NCBI GenBank assembly: GCA_944387865.1
Contig: CALXGN010000005.1
Location: forward strand, 91,624-155,623
DNA length: 64,000 nt
From: Scatomorpha stercorigallinarum
Lineage (GTDB): Bacteria > Bacillota > Clostridia > Oscillospirales > Oscillospiraceae
Reading direction: 5' to 3'
Shown here: one piece after another, positions 15,165-23,698 of the stretch
Layout of the letters: each line of letters starts with the position of its first letter
Position numbering within the stretch: position 1 is the stretch's first letter
Position numbers and translations under genes: made by a program
Notes under the pieces: generated by a model
What the model was told of the DNA's origin: nothing
The model's input: only the letters and a program-made list of their open reading frames with translations
Databases searched by the model: none

Positions 15165-16370
15165 TCACAGGGCGGAGACGATGTCGCGGGTGTCGCGGGC
15201 GATGACGAGCTCCTCGTTCGTGGGGATGACCCAGAGCTGGACCTTGCTGGCGTCGGTGGAGATGCGGTTGTCGCTGCCGCGCTTGGCGTTGGCCGCTTCG
15301 TCGATCTCGCAGCCCAGATAGCCCAGGTACTGGCAGATGCCCGCGCGGGTGGTGGGGGCGTTCTCACCCACGCCGGCGGTGAAGATGATGGCGTCCACGC
15401 CGTTCATGGCGGCCACATAGCTGCCGACGACCTTGGCCACGGAGTAGTCGAACATGTCAAGGGCCAGGCGGGCGCGCTCGTTGCCCTCCTCGGCGGCGGC
15501 TTCCAGGTCGCGGAAGTCGCTGCTGACGCCGGAGACGCCCAGCACGCCGGACTTCTTGTTGAGGATATTCAGCATGGCGTCGATGTCCAGGCCGTACTTG
15601 TTCATGATGAACTGCATGGCGCCCGGGTCAACGTCGCCCACGCGGGTGCCCATCGGCAGGCCGACCAGCGGGGTGAAGCCCATGGAGGTGTCCACGCTCT
15701 TGCCGTTCATGATGGCGCAGATGCTCGAGCCGTTGCCCATGTGGCAGCTGATGAGCTTCAGCTCCTCGATGGGCTTGCCCATGAGTTCGGCGCAGCGCTG
15801 GGAGACGTAGCGGTGGCTGGTGCCGTGGAAGCCGTAGCGGCGGACGCCGTCTTTGGTGTAGTAGTCGTACGGCAGGGCGTACATATAGGCCTTGGCGGGC
15901 ATGGTCTGGTGGAAAGCGGTGTCGAAGACGCCCACCTGCGGCACGTCCTTGCCCATGACGTCGATGCAGGCGTTGATGCCGGTGATGTTGGCCGGGTTGT
16001 GCAGCGGGGCGAAGGGGGTGCAGTCCTCCAGCGCCTTCATCACCTCGTCCGTGATGAACACGCTGCTGGCGAACTTCTCGCCGCCGTGGACGACGCGGTG
16101 GCCGACGGCGTCGATCTCGTGCATGGAGCTGACCACGCCGTACTCGGCGCTGGTGAGCTTGTCGATGACGGCGGCGATGGCCTCGGAGTGCGTGGGGAGG
16201 GGGAGGTCCTCGTTAAAAACGGGCTTGCCGCCCACCAGCGGGGTGTGCTTCAGGTGCCCGTCGATGCCGATGCGCTCGCACAGGCCCTTGGCGAGGAGCT
16301 GCTCGCCCTCCATGTCGATGAGCTGGTACTTGAGGGAGGAGCTGCCCGCGTTGATGACCAAAACTTTCAT
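15165..16370 (-). CDS. ackA: acetate kinase
   Basis: Interconverts acetyl phosphate + ADP with acetate + ATP, the ATP-yielding end of acetate fermentation. The 401 residues match the family in length. Motifs are the N-terminal VLVINAGSSSLKYQL, the GHRVVHGGEKF loop, FDTAFHQTMP (catalytic Asp), GFHGTSHRYVSQR, CHMGNGSS and the C-terminal IFTAGVGENAPTTRAG nucleotide site. No pta gene adjoins. It is divergent from tmcAL, with a dyad in the 123-base gap. Confidence 0.98.
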   Translation of the reverse strand: MKVLVINAGSSSLKYQLIDMEGEQLLAKGLCERIGIDGHLKHTPLVGGKPVFNEDLPLPTHSEAIAAVIDKLTSAEYGVVSSMHEIDAVGHRVVHGGEKFASSVFITDEVMKALEDCTPFAPLHNPANITGINACIDVMGKDVPQVGVFDTAFHQTMPAKAYMYALPYDYYTKDGVRRYGFHGTSHRYVSQRCAELMGKPIEELKLISCHMGNGSSICAIMNGKSVDTSMGFTPLVGLPMGTRVGDVDPGAMQFIMNKYGLDIDAMLNILNKKSGVLGVSGVSSDFRDLEAAAEEGNERARLALDMFDYSVAKVVGSYVAAMNGVDAIIFTAGVGENAPTTRAGICQYLGYLGCEIDEAANAKRGSDNRISTDASKVQLWVIPTNEELVIARDTRDIVSAL

Positions 16371-16428
16371 TTTCCGATTTCCTTTCTGCTGTTCACTATT
16401 GTAAATTGCGGAAGAGGTATAGTATTAT

Positions 16429-16447
16429 GGATACTGTTATTGTATCC
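16429..16447. promoter_or_regulatory. inverted repeat in the ackA/tmcAL divergent region
   Basis: GGATAC-TGTTATT-GTATCC, perfect 6-base arms, 47 bases before the tmcAL start and 59 bases before ackA. A possible operator for both genes. I could not assign a convincing -35/-10 pair for either gene, although TTGTAA-N18-TATTAT reads rightward just left of the dyad. Confidence 0.4.
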
Positions 16448-16493
16448 TTATATGCCCTAAAACGCAAGTGTTTTCGCAAGGAGGCGGGGAGAT

Positions 16494-17693
16494 ATGCTGA
16501 TAGCGGGCATCGTGGCGGAATACAACCCCTTTCACAACGGCCACCAGTGGCACATCCGGCGCACGCGCGCGGAGCTGGGGGAGGACGCGGTCATCGTCTG
16601 CTGCATGTCGGGCGACTTCGTGCAGCGCGGCGAGGCGGCGGTGTACTCCAAATTCGCCCGCGCGGAGGCGGCGGCGCGCTGCGGCGCGGACATCGTGTTC
16701 GAGCTGCCGCTGCCCTGGGCGCTGAGCTCGGCGGAGGGCTTCGCCCGCGGGGCCGTGGGCCTGCTGCACGCCCTGCGCGCGGTGGACGTGCTCTCGTTCG
16801 GCAGCGAGAGCGGGGACGCCGGGGCCCTCTCCGCGGCGGCGGAGGCCCTGCTGGACCCCACGCTGGGCCCGGAGATACGCGCCGCGCTGGCGGACGGCGT
16901 GCCCTACGCCGCGGCGCGGCAGAGCGCGCTGGCCCTGCGCTCGCCGGAGAGCGCGGAGCTCCTGAGCTCGCCGAACAACATACTCGCCGTGGAGTACATC
17001 AAAGCCCTCTACGACCTGCGCAGCGACATGCGCGTGCTCACCTTCCGCCGCGAGGGCGCGGAGCACGACGGCGTGGGCGGCAGCGGCGGCATCCGCTCGG
17101 CCAGCGAACTGCGCACGCAGCTGGCCGCCTGGCAGGACATCGCGCCCTTCATCCCGGCCGCGGCGGCGGGGATATACGCGCGCGAGCGCGAGCACGGCCG
17201 CGGGCCCGTTTCGATGCGCGCGCTGGAGCCGGCGCTGCTCTCGCGGCTGCGCCTGCTGCCCGACGCGGCCTTTGAGGCCCTGCCCGACGCCGGCGAGGGC
17301 CTGGCCAACCGCCTGATGCGCGCCGCGCGCGAAGAGCCGGGCTGGGACGGCGTCCTCTCCGCGGCCAAGACCAGGCGCTACGCCCTCTCGCGGCTGCGGC
17401 GCATGTGCATGTGCGCCTGCCTCGGCGTCAGCCGCGGCATGGCGGACGGCGTGCCGCCCTATGCGCGCATCCTGGCCGCCACCGCCCGCGGGCGGGAGGC
17501 CCTGCGCCTGATCGCCGGGCGCACGCGCATACCCATCATCACCAAGCCCGCCGTGGCGCGGGAGCTGCCGCGGGAACACCTGGCCGTTTTCGAGCTGGGC
17601 GCGGCGGCACGCGACCTCTATGTCCTCGCCGCGTCCGCGCGGGAAGAACGCCGCGGCGGCAGCGACTGGCGCACGGGCCCGGCCGTCATCTGA
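16494..17693 (+). CDS. tmcAL: tRNA(Met) cytidine acetate ligase
   Basis: Uses ATP and free acetate to form N4-acetylcytidine at the wobble position of elongator tRNA-Met (the B. subtilis YlbM/TmcAL reaction). The 399 residues match the family. The N-terminal nucleotidyl-transfer fold has AGIVAEYNPFHNGHQWHI (HxGH-type motif) and CCMSGDFVQRGEAAVYSKFAR, then FELPLPWALSSAEGFA and SPNNILAVEYIKAL. The C-terminal helical part ends at RGGSDWRTGPAVI. AAGGAGG precedes the ATG. Acetate kinase on the divergent strand deals with the same substrate. Confidence 0.93.
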   Translation: MLIAGIVAEYNPFHNGHQWHIRRTRAELGEDAVIVCCMSGDFVQRGEAAVYSKFARAEAAARCGADIVFELPLPWALSSAEGFARGAVGLLHALRAVDVLSFGSESGDAGALSAAAEALLDPTLGPEIRAALADGVPYAAARQSALALRSPESAELLSSPNNILAVEYIKALYDLRSDMRVLTFRREGAEHDGVGGSGGIRSASELRTQLAAWQDIAPFIPAAAAGIYAREREHGRGPVSMRALEPALLSRLRLLPDAAFEALPDAGEGLANRLMRAAREEPGWDGVLSAAKTRRYALSRLRRMCMCACLGVSRGMADGVPPYARILAATARGREALRLIAGRTRIPIITKPAVARELPREHLAVFELGAAARDLYVLAASAREERRGGSDWRTGPAVI

Positions 17694-17796
17694 GGACGGC
17701 CATGGTAAAAGTGCATAGTTTTCCGCTCGCGGACGCGCCAAATTTCGTGCCGCTGCAACATTCTATCAAATTAAAGCGGAATGTGAACAAATTGTG

Positions 17797-17825
17797 TTGC
17801 ATTCGCGTGAGCAAAGGTTTATAAT
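17797..17825 (+). promoter_or_regulatory. promoter of the liv operon
   Basis: TTGCAT (17797-17802), 17-base spacer, TATAAT (17820-17825), about 70 bases before the binding-protein gene. The rest of the 207-base gap after tmcAL shows nothing else that I can name. Confidence 0.75.
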
Positions 17826-17900
17826 CTGTGCATGGCTCAGACGGACATTTGTGCGCGCACAATGGACGAACAGCTAATGTGTGATATAGGAGGATCAAAA

Positions 17901-19118
17901 ATGAAGAAGATTCTTGCACTGCTTCTTGCCCTTTGCATGGTGTTTGCCTTTGCCGCCTGCGGCGAGGAGCCGGCGGCGGAGGAGAGCGACGCTCCGGCGA
18001 CCGAGTCCGACGCCCCCTCGGCTGAGGGCGACAACGTCATCAAGATCGGCGTGTTCGAGCCCCTCACCGGCGACAGCGGCGCCGGCGGCAAGCAGGAGAT
18101 GCTCGGCATGCAGTACGCCAACTACCTGCAGCCCACCGTCGATGTCGGCGGCGTGGAATACACGGTCGAGCTCGTCCCCTCCGACAACGGCTCCGACTCC
18201 TCCAAGGCCCCCACGGCGGCCAGCCAGCTGGTCTCTGAGGGCGTGAGCATCGTCCTCGGCACCTACGGCTCCAGCGCGGCCATCGCCGCCGGCCCCATCT
18301 TCGAGCAGGCCCAGATCCCCGCCATCGGCGTCACCTGCACCAACCCGCAGGTCACCATCGGCAACGAGTTCTACTTCCGCGCCTGCTTCATCGACCCCTT
18401 CCAGGGCACCGTCCTCGCCAACTACGCCTTTGACCAGCTGGGCGCCCGCAAGGCCTACATGCTGGGCGAAGCCGGCAACGACTACGACGCCGGACTGATG
18501 AACTACTTCCAGGAGGCCTTCGAGGCCCTCGGCGGCACGGTCGTCTCCGACAACTTCCAGACCAACAACTCCGACTTCACCAGCTATCTGAACAAGGCCG
18601 TCAGCGAGCAGGCCGAGGTCGTGTTCATCCCCGTCTCCATCACCTACTCCACCCAGATCATCGCCCAGGCCAAGAGCATGGACCTCGCCATCCCCATCCT
18701 CGGCTCCGACACGCTGGACAACAACACCGTCCTCGCCGCGGCGGCGGACAGCAACCTCGACCTCATCGTCACCACCTTCTACAACGAGGGCGGCAACGCC
18801 GAGTTCGACGAGGGCTTCAAGAATTGGATCAATTCCGACAGCGTCAACCTCGACAACAACGGCGGCAACGACATGATCGCGGCGGTCTCCGTCATGGGCT
18901 TCGACGCCTATAACGTCGCCCTGGAGGCCATCAAGCTCGCCGGCAGCACGGACCCCGTGGCCATCAAGGACGCCCTCTGGGATGTCAACTATGACGGCAT
19001 CACCGGCAACATCACCTTCGGTGAGAACGGCGACGCCGTGCGCGACACCGCCTACATAAAGATCTCCGACAACGTGGCCGTCGCCTGGACGGACGGCGGC
19101 ACGCAGACCGTCGCCTGA
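17901..19118 (+). CDS. livJ: branched-chain amino-acid-type ABC transporter, substrate-binding lipoprotein
   Basis: Captures the substrate outside the membrane for the LivHMGF importer. 405 residues: lipoprotein signal MKKILALLLALCMVFAF with lipobox FAAC (Cys about 19), an acidic linker, then a type I periplasmic-binding fold (IKIGVFEPLTGDSGAGGKQ, VLGTYGSSAAIAAGPIFEQA, GVTCTNPQVT). AGGAGG lies 7 bases before ATG 17901; a longer open frame upstream is not expected to be used. The substrate is assumed from family and operon; other amino acids or amides are possible. Confidence 0.93.
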   Translation: MKKILALLLALCMVFAFAACGEEPAAEESDAPATESDAPSAEGDNVIKIGVFEPLTGDSGAGGKQEMLGMQYANYLQPTVDVGGVEYTVELVPSDNGSDSSKAPTAASQLVSEGVSIVLGTYGSSAAIAAGPIFEQAQIPAIGVTCTNPQVTIGNEFYFRACFIDPFQGTVLANYAFDQLGARKAYMLGEAGNDYDAGLMNYFQEAFEALGGTVVSDNFQTNNSDFTSYLNKAVSEQAEVVFIPVSITYSTQIIAQAKSMDLAIPILGSDTLDNNTVLAAAADSNLDLIVTTFYNEGGNAEFDEGFKNWINSDSVNLDNNGGNDMIAAVSVMGFDAYNVALEAIKLAGSTDPVAIKDALWDVNYDGITGNITFGENGDAVRDTAYIKISDNVAVAWTDGGTQTVA

Positions 19119-19140
19119 GCGCGGCTGCAAAGCTGAAAAG

Positions 19141-19178
19141 ATACGCTTTGGCGAGGGCGCAAGCCCTCGCCAAAGTAT
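19141..19178 (+). promoter_or_regulatory. strong hairpin between the binding-protein gene and livH
   Basis: CTTTGGCGAGGGC (19146-19158), GCAA tetraloop, GCCCTCGCCAAAG (19163-19175): 13 perfect pairs, extendable by three more across a bulge. No T tract follows, so it looks like an mRNA-stabilising or partial attenuator stem rather than a full terminator. Confidence 0.65.
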
Positions 19179-19188
19179 GATAAGCGTT

Positions 19189-19244
19189 TGGACCGGCTCG
19201 TAAGGGGCCGGGACGTAAAAAACGGCTCCTTACGAGGCAGTCCA
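19189..19244 (+). promoter_or_regulatory. second extended hairpin before livH
   Basis: TGGAC (19189) pairs with GTCCA (19244), and inside it CTCGTAAGGGGCC (19197-19209) with GGCTCCTTACGAG (19224-19236, one G-U pair). Together with the first stem it fills the 149-base gap between the highly expressed binding-protein gene and the permease genes. Confidence 0.6.
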
Positions 19245-19267
19245 GGCAACGAAAGGAAGAGAAATAA

Positions 19268-20143
19268 GTGCAATATGCAGTTTCCATCCTGCTGTCGGGC
19301 ATTTCCGTGGGCGGGCAGTACGCGCTGATAGCCATCGGCTACACGATGGTCTACGGCATCCTGCGCCTCATCAACTTCGCCCACGGCGACGTTTTCATGA
19401 CGGCGGGCCTGATGCTCGTCTACATGTCGGCGAGCTTGCCGCTCGGCGTCGCCATCCCGCTGATGATCGTGGCCACGGTGGCGCTCGGCTTTTTCATCGA
19501 ACGCGCGGCCTACAAGCCGCTGCGCAGCGCTCCGCGCATGTCCGTCATGATCAGCGCCATCGGCGTCAGCTTCCTCATCCAGAACTTTGCCACCTACTAC
19601 ACCGGCGGCCTGCCGCAGAACTATCCGCAGCTGCCGTTCCTCTCGGACACCGTCACCATCTACGGCACGTCCGTCAAGTGGGCGGTCATCATAACGCCCT
19701 TCCTGGTGGTGGCCCTGATCGCCGCGCTCACCATCCTCATCAACAAGACGAAGATCGGCATGGCCATGCGCGCGGCGGCCAAGGACTTCGAGACCTGCCA
19801 GCTGATGGGTATCAAGATCAATTCCGTCATCAGCTTCACCTTCATCATCGGTAGCGCCCTCGCCGCCGTCGGCAGCCTGCTGTATTTCACGAACTACCAG
19901 AGCATCGTGCCCCTCTCCGGCGCCATGCCGGGCCTGAAGGCCTTCGTGGCGGCCGTTTTCGGCGGCATCGGCTCCATCCCCGGCGCCGTCATCGGCGCGT
20001 TCATCATCGGCATCTGCGAGAACATCGTCAAGGGCACCAGCCTCTCCATCTTCTCGGACGCCATCACCTTTGTCCTGCTCATCGTCATCCTGGTGGTCAA
20101 GCCCACCGGCCTCTTCGGTGAGAAGGCCACCGACAAGGTCTGA
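19268..20143 (+). CDS. livH: branched-chain amino-acid-type ABC transporter, permease LivH
   Basis: Inner-membrane channel subunit. 291 residues with about eight helices and the LivH hallmarks ISVGGQYALIAIGYTMVYGI, LRLINFAHGDVFMTAG near the N-terminus, and GGIGSIPGAVIGAFIIGICE before the C-terminal VKPTGLFGEK. The GTG start follows AAAGGAAG. Length and order are normal for LivH, unlike LivM and LivG in the same operon. Confidence 0.95.
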   Translation: MQYAVSILLSGISVGGQYALIAIGYTMVYGILRLINFAHGDVFMTAGLMLVYMSASLPLGVAIPLMIVATVALGFFIERAAYKPLRSAPRMSVMISAIGVSFLIQNFATYYTGGLPQNYPQLPFLSDTVTIYGTSVKWAVIITPFLVVALIAALTILINKTKIGMAMRAAAKDFETCQLMGIKINSVISFTFIIGSALAAVGSLLYFTNYQSIVPLSGAMPGLKAFVAAVFGGIGSIPGAVIGAFIIGICENIVKGTSLSIFSDAITFVLLIVILVVKPTGLFGEKATDKV

Positions 20144-20154
20144 GGAGGTGCGAC

Positions 20155-21585
20155 ATGCCTGCTGTAACGCTTGAAAAAAAGAGCCGCCGCGGCTCCGTCA
20201 TCGCCTTCGTCGCCGTGCTGGCCGTGCTGGCGGCGGTGGTGCTGCTGGAGAACGTCCTCGACCCCAACGCCAACATCATCGTCTTTACCACCCTGAAAAA
20301 GGGCGCGGTGTACGCCCTGGTGGCCGTCAGCATGAACCTGCTGAACGGCTTCACGGGCCTCTTCTCCCTTGGCCAGGCGGGCTTCATGCTCCTTGGCGGC
20401 TACACTTACGCCATCCTCACCATCCCCAGCGCGCAGCGCGACAGCGTCTATTACCTCTATGACGGCTCGGACATCAACTTCTCCATCACGGAGACGCTGC
20501 AAAACCTCTTCGGCGGTAGCGGCGTGGGCGCTGCCGTGGGCCTCGTGCTGGGCGTGCTCATCGCCATCGCGGCCGCGGGGCTGGTGGCGGCCTTCATCGC
20601 CTGGCTGATCGGCCTGCCTGTGCTCAAGCTGAAGAGCGACTACCTGGCCATCGCCACGCTGGGCTTCGCGGAGATCATCCGCGCTGTGTTCCAGTGGACG
20701 GAGCTGGGCCGCATCACCAACGGCGCCAACGCGCTCAAGAACTACCCCACGCTCTCCAACTTCAACATCACCAACGCGGACGGGCAGATCGTCCTGCGCC
20801 TTTCCACCTTTGCAGCCTTCGCCATCGCCGCGCTGTGCGTCTGGCTCATCGTGCTGCTCATCAACTCCAGCTATGGCCGCGCGTTCAAGGCCATCCGCGA
20901 GGACGAGGTGGCCGCGGAGGCCATGGGCATCGACCTTGCCAGGCACAAGCGCATGAGTTTCGTCATCAGCAGCTTTTTCGCCGGCGTCGGCGGCGCGCTG
21001 CTGGCCATGTACATGAACCAGGTGCAGGCCAAGACCTTCACCTCCACCATGACGTACGAGATACTGCTGATCGTCGTCCTGGGCGGCATCGGCTCCGTCT
21101 CCGGCAGCGTGTTCGCCGCTTTCCTCTACACGGCGTGCAGCGAGTGGTGGCTGCGCTTCCTGGACGTCGCCACGGTGTTCAAGAGCGCCGGCGACCGCTG
21201 GACGTTCATCATCGTCCTCGCCGCAGCCGCCGTGGCCCTGACGGCCCTGCTTGTCTGGCGCCGCCGCCGCAGCGGGGCGAAGAAGCTCTCCGAGATGTGG
21301 GCGGTGTTCGTCCCCGGGGCCATCGTCCTGGCCTATGACATCTACTACGCCATAGCGGGCGGGATGGAAGTGCCCTTCCTCCGCGCCGGCTTCCGCATGG
21401 TGGTGTTCAGCGTCATCATCATGGTGGTCGTGCTCTTCTTCCGCCGCGGCCTGTTCGGCGACAGGGAACTGCCCTACATCGTCCGCCGTCTGGGCCTGTA
21501 CATCAGAAAAGTCGTTAAATACCGCGAAGCAGCCACGAAAAAGGCGGCCGCTGAGGCGAAGAAGGAGGCGGATGGCGATGAGTGA
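20155..21585 (+). CDS. livM: branched-chain amino-acid-type ABC transporter, permease LivM (enlarged)
   Basis: Second membrane subunit. The LivM core is clear: MNLLNGFTGLFSLGQAGFML (60-79), LKLKSDYLAIATLGFAEI (157-174), AIREDEVAAEAMGID (246-260), LLIVVLGGIGSVSGSVFAA (304-322) and the final FRRGLFGDREL. At 476 residues it is long. About 75 extra residues (roughly 338-411), including two added hydrophobic stretches and an RRRRSGAKK loop, lie between the usual last two helices, and a charged KKAAAEAKKEADGDE tail follows. The end overlaps livG by 8 bases. The insertion reads cleanly in frame. Confidence 0.93.
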   Translation: MPAVTLEKKSRRGSVIAFVAVLAVLAAVVLLENVLDPNANIIVFTTLKKGAVYALVAVSMNLLNGFTGLFSLGQAGFMLLGGYTYAILTIPSAQRDSVYYLYDGSDINFSITETLQNLFGGSGVGAAVGLVLGVLIAIAAAGLVAAFIAWLIGLPVLKLKSDYLAIATLGFAEIIRAVFQWTELGRITNGANALKNYPTLSNFNITNADGQIVLRLSTFAAFAIAALCVWLIVLLINSSYGRAFKAIREDEVAAEAMGIDLARHKRMSFVISSFFAGVGGALLAMYMNQVQAKTFTSTMTYEILLIVVLGGIGSVSGSVFAAFLYTACSEWWLRFLDVATVFKSAGDRWTFIIVLAAAAVALTALLVWRRRRSGAKKLSEMWAVFVPGAIVLAYDIYYAIAGGMEVPFLRAGFRMVVFSVIIMVVVLFFRRGLFGDRELPYIVRRLGLYIRKVVKYREAATKKAAAEAKKEADGDE

Positions 21586-22711
21586 GAAGCTTGAGAACGT
21601 CCTCCGCATGGAGAACATCACCATGCAGTTCGGCGGCGTCGTCGCCGTCAACGACCTCTCCATCGAGGTCAACAAGGGCGAGATCGTGGCCCTCATCGGC
21701 CCCAACGGCGCGGGCAAGACCACGGCCTTCAACTGCATCACGGGCGTCTATCAGCCCACCAACGGCATCATAAACTTCATGGGCCGGACGATAGTGCGCA
21801 ACCACCCGGGCGGGAAAATGGCCAGGGAATACCTGGGCACGAACGCCGCGCGCTACAGCTCCGACTACAGCGGGGAGGACGACCCGGAGACCCTCGCCGC
21901 CCTGGCCGAACTCGACGCCAGGTGCGCCGCCGGGGTTGCCGCCGCCGAAAAAGAGATCGCCGGCCGCCTCGACAGCGAAAAGGACGAGGAAAAGCGCAAG
22001 TCCCTGTATAACGAGGCCGAGGCCCGCAAAGCCGAGATCGAGGCCGGTTATAACGCCCCGCGCGAGCGGCTGCTCGCGCAGCTGAAGGACCGCGCCGGCG
22101 CGCGCATCGAGCTGGCCCGGGCCATCGACCCCGACGTTACGACGAACAAGGTCTACGCCCCCACGCCGGACAAGATCACTTACCTCGGCATCGCCCGCAC
22201 CTTCCAGAACATCCGCCTCTTCTCGGCGCTGAGCGTTCTGGATAACGTCCTGATAGCCAAGCACATGCGCGCCAAGCAGAACGTCTTTTCCGCCACGCTG
22301 CGCCTCAACCGCAGGGAAGAGCGCCGCATGCGCGAGGAGGCCATGGCCCTCCTGGCCGAGCAGGGGCTGGACCACCTGAAAGACGAGGTCGCCGGCAGCC
22401 TGCCCTACGGCATCCAGCGCCGGCTGGAGATCGCCCGCGCGCTGGCCACCAGCCCCAAGCTGCTGCTGCTCGACGAGCCGGCCGCCGGCATGAACCCTCA
22501 GGAGACGCAGGAGCTGGGCGAATACATCGTGCGCCTGCGCCGCGAACACGACCTGACGATACTGATGATCGAGCACCACATGGATCTCGTCATGCAGTTT
22601 TCCGACCGCATTTACGTCATCGACTTCGGCAAGCTCATCTCCTCCGGCACGCCCGAGGTGGTCAAGGCCGACAAGCGCGTCATCGATGCATACCTGGGGG
22701 TGGTAGAATGA
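21578..22711 (+). CDS. livG: branched-chain amino-acid-type ABC transporter, ATPase LivG with a large internal insertion
   Basis: Cytoplasmic ATPase. ATG 21578 is 9 bases after GGAGG and is preferred over ATG 21572, which is only 3 bases after it. 377 residues against the usual ~255. Walker A GPNGAGKTT (41-49), Q-loop ARTFQNIRLF (Gln about 210), signature LPYGIQRRLE (275-284), Walker B LLLLDEP (295-301) and H-loop His about 333 are intact. Between Walker A and the Q-loop sit about 115-120 extra residues (about 73-196), mostly charged helix (AAAEKEIAGRLDSEKDEEKR), probably a coiled coil. The stop overlaps livF by 4 bases. Confidence 0.94.
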   Translation: MSEKLENVLRMENITMQFGGVVAVNDLSIEVNKGEIVALIGPNGAGKTTAFNCITGVYQPTNGIINFMGRTIVRNHPGGKMAREYLGTNAARYSSDYSGEDDPETLAALAELDARCAAGVAAAEKEIAGRLDSEKDEEKRKSLYNEAEARKAEIEAGYNAPRERLLAQLKDRAGARIELARAIDPDVTTNKVYAPTPDKITYLGIARTFQNIRLFSALSVLDNVLIAKHMRAKQNVFSATLRLNRREERRMREEAMALLAEQGLDHLKDEVAGSLPYGIQRRLEIARALATSPKLLLLDEPAAGMNPQETQELGEYIVRLRREHDLTILMIEHHMDLVMQFSDRIYVIDFGKLISSGTPEVVKADKRVIDAYLGVVE

Positions 22712-23418
22712 GCGACGTCATACTGAGCATCAAGGACCTGAAAGTGAGCTACGGCGGCATCGAGGCCGTCAAGGGCATCTCCTTCGACGTCCGGCGCGGC
22801 GAGATCGTCACGCTCATCGGCGCCAACGGCGCGGGCAAGAGCTCCACGCTGCGCGCCATCGCCGGGCTGGTGAAGCCCTCCGGCGGCTCCATCACCTTCG
22901 AGGGCGAGAACATCACCGGCGCCGACCCCACGAGCATCGTCAAGCGCGGCGTCACCCTGGTGCCGGAAGGGCGGCGCATCTTTGCCGACCTCACCGTGCT
23001 GGAAAACCTCAAGATCGGCGCCTATCTGCGCCACGACGACCTGAAAGAGGACCTCGAGTGGGTCTACAGCCTGTTCCCGCGCCTGAAGGAGCGCTCCTGG
23101 CAGGCGGGCGGCACGCTCTCCGGCGGCGAGCAGCAGATGCTGGCCGTGGGCCGCGCGCTCATGAGCCGCCCCAAGCTCATCATGATGGACGAGCCCAGCC
23201 TGGGCCTCGCGCCCATCATCGTCCGCGGCATCTTCGACATCATCAAGGAGATACACGAGCGCGGCACCACTATCCTCCTCATCGAGCAGAACGCCAACAT
23301 GGCCCTGCAAACGGCAGACACCGGCTGTGTCCTGGAGACGGGCCGCATCACCCTCACCGGTACCGGCGAGGAGCTGCTGAAAAACGAAGCCGTCCAGGCA
23401 GCCTACCTCGGCACCTGA
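22708..23418 (+). CDS. livF: branched-chain amino-acid-type ABC transporter, ATPase LivF
   Basis: Second ATPase of the importer. 236 residues of normal length. Starts VILSIKDLKVSYGGIEAVKG. Walker A GANGAGKSS, the LivF-typical LVPEGRRIFADLTVLENL, signature LSGGEQQMLAVGRALMS, Walker B LIMMDEPSLGLAP and the H-loop LLIEQNANMA are all present. An ATGA overlap couples it to livG. It closes the five-gene operon. Confidence 0.96.
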   Translation: MSDVILSIKDLKVSYGGIEAVKGISFDVRRGEIVTLIGANGAGKSSTLRAIAGLVKPSGGSITFEGENITGADPTSIVKRGVTLVPEGRRIFADLTVLENLKIGAYLRHDDLKEDLEWVYSLFPRLKERSWQAGGTLSGGEQQMLAVGRALMSRPKLIMMDEPSLGLAPIIVRGIFDIIKEIHERGTTILLIEQNANMALQTADTGCVLETGRITLTGTGEELLKNEAVQAAYLGT

Positions 23419-23640
23419 CCAGGCTGCGCCTGGAGGCAGAGGGCTGTGCCCTGGTCTACGGCAGGTTTGCGGAAACTTATAAGTAGGAAAGCCGAGGAGC
23501 TCTCGCTCCTCGGCTTTCGCTCTACGCGGCGTAAAAGCCTCCCCTGCCGCGCAGGGGAGGCAAGGGGCTTGCTGCAACTCAGCGGCGCGAGCGTAAGCGA
23601 AGCCAGGCTGCGCCTGGTGGCATCTGCCTGCGGCACGGTC
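23419..23640. repeat. palindrome-rich gene-free stretch (REP-like)
   Basis: The 280-base gap after livF holds no gene but several palindromes. CCAGGCTGCGCCTGG occurs twice (23419-23433 and 23603-23617), and GCCTCCCCTGC-CGC-GCAGGGGAGGC (23537-23561) forms an 11-bp stem followed by AAGGGGCTTGCTGC. Palindromes beginning AAAAGCCTCCC with a matching GGGAGG arm recur between genes in related gut clostridia, as far as I remember. Copy number in this genome cannot be judged from one window. Confidence 0.5.
23487..23518 (+). terminator. probable terminator of the liv operon
   Basis: GAAAGCCGAGGAGC (23487-23500), loop TCTC, GCTCCTCGGCTTTC (23505-23518): a 14-bp perfect stem 68 bases after livF. There is no long T run, only TTTC within the stem end, so termination may be partial. 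Confidence 0.6.
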
Positions 23641-23698
23641 TATCGGAACGTTTCCGTCAATGAGGCGCGCAGCGCAGATACCAGCGGCCGTTGGCCGC

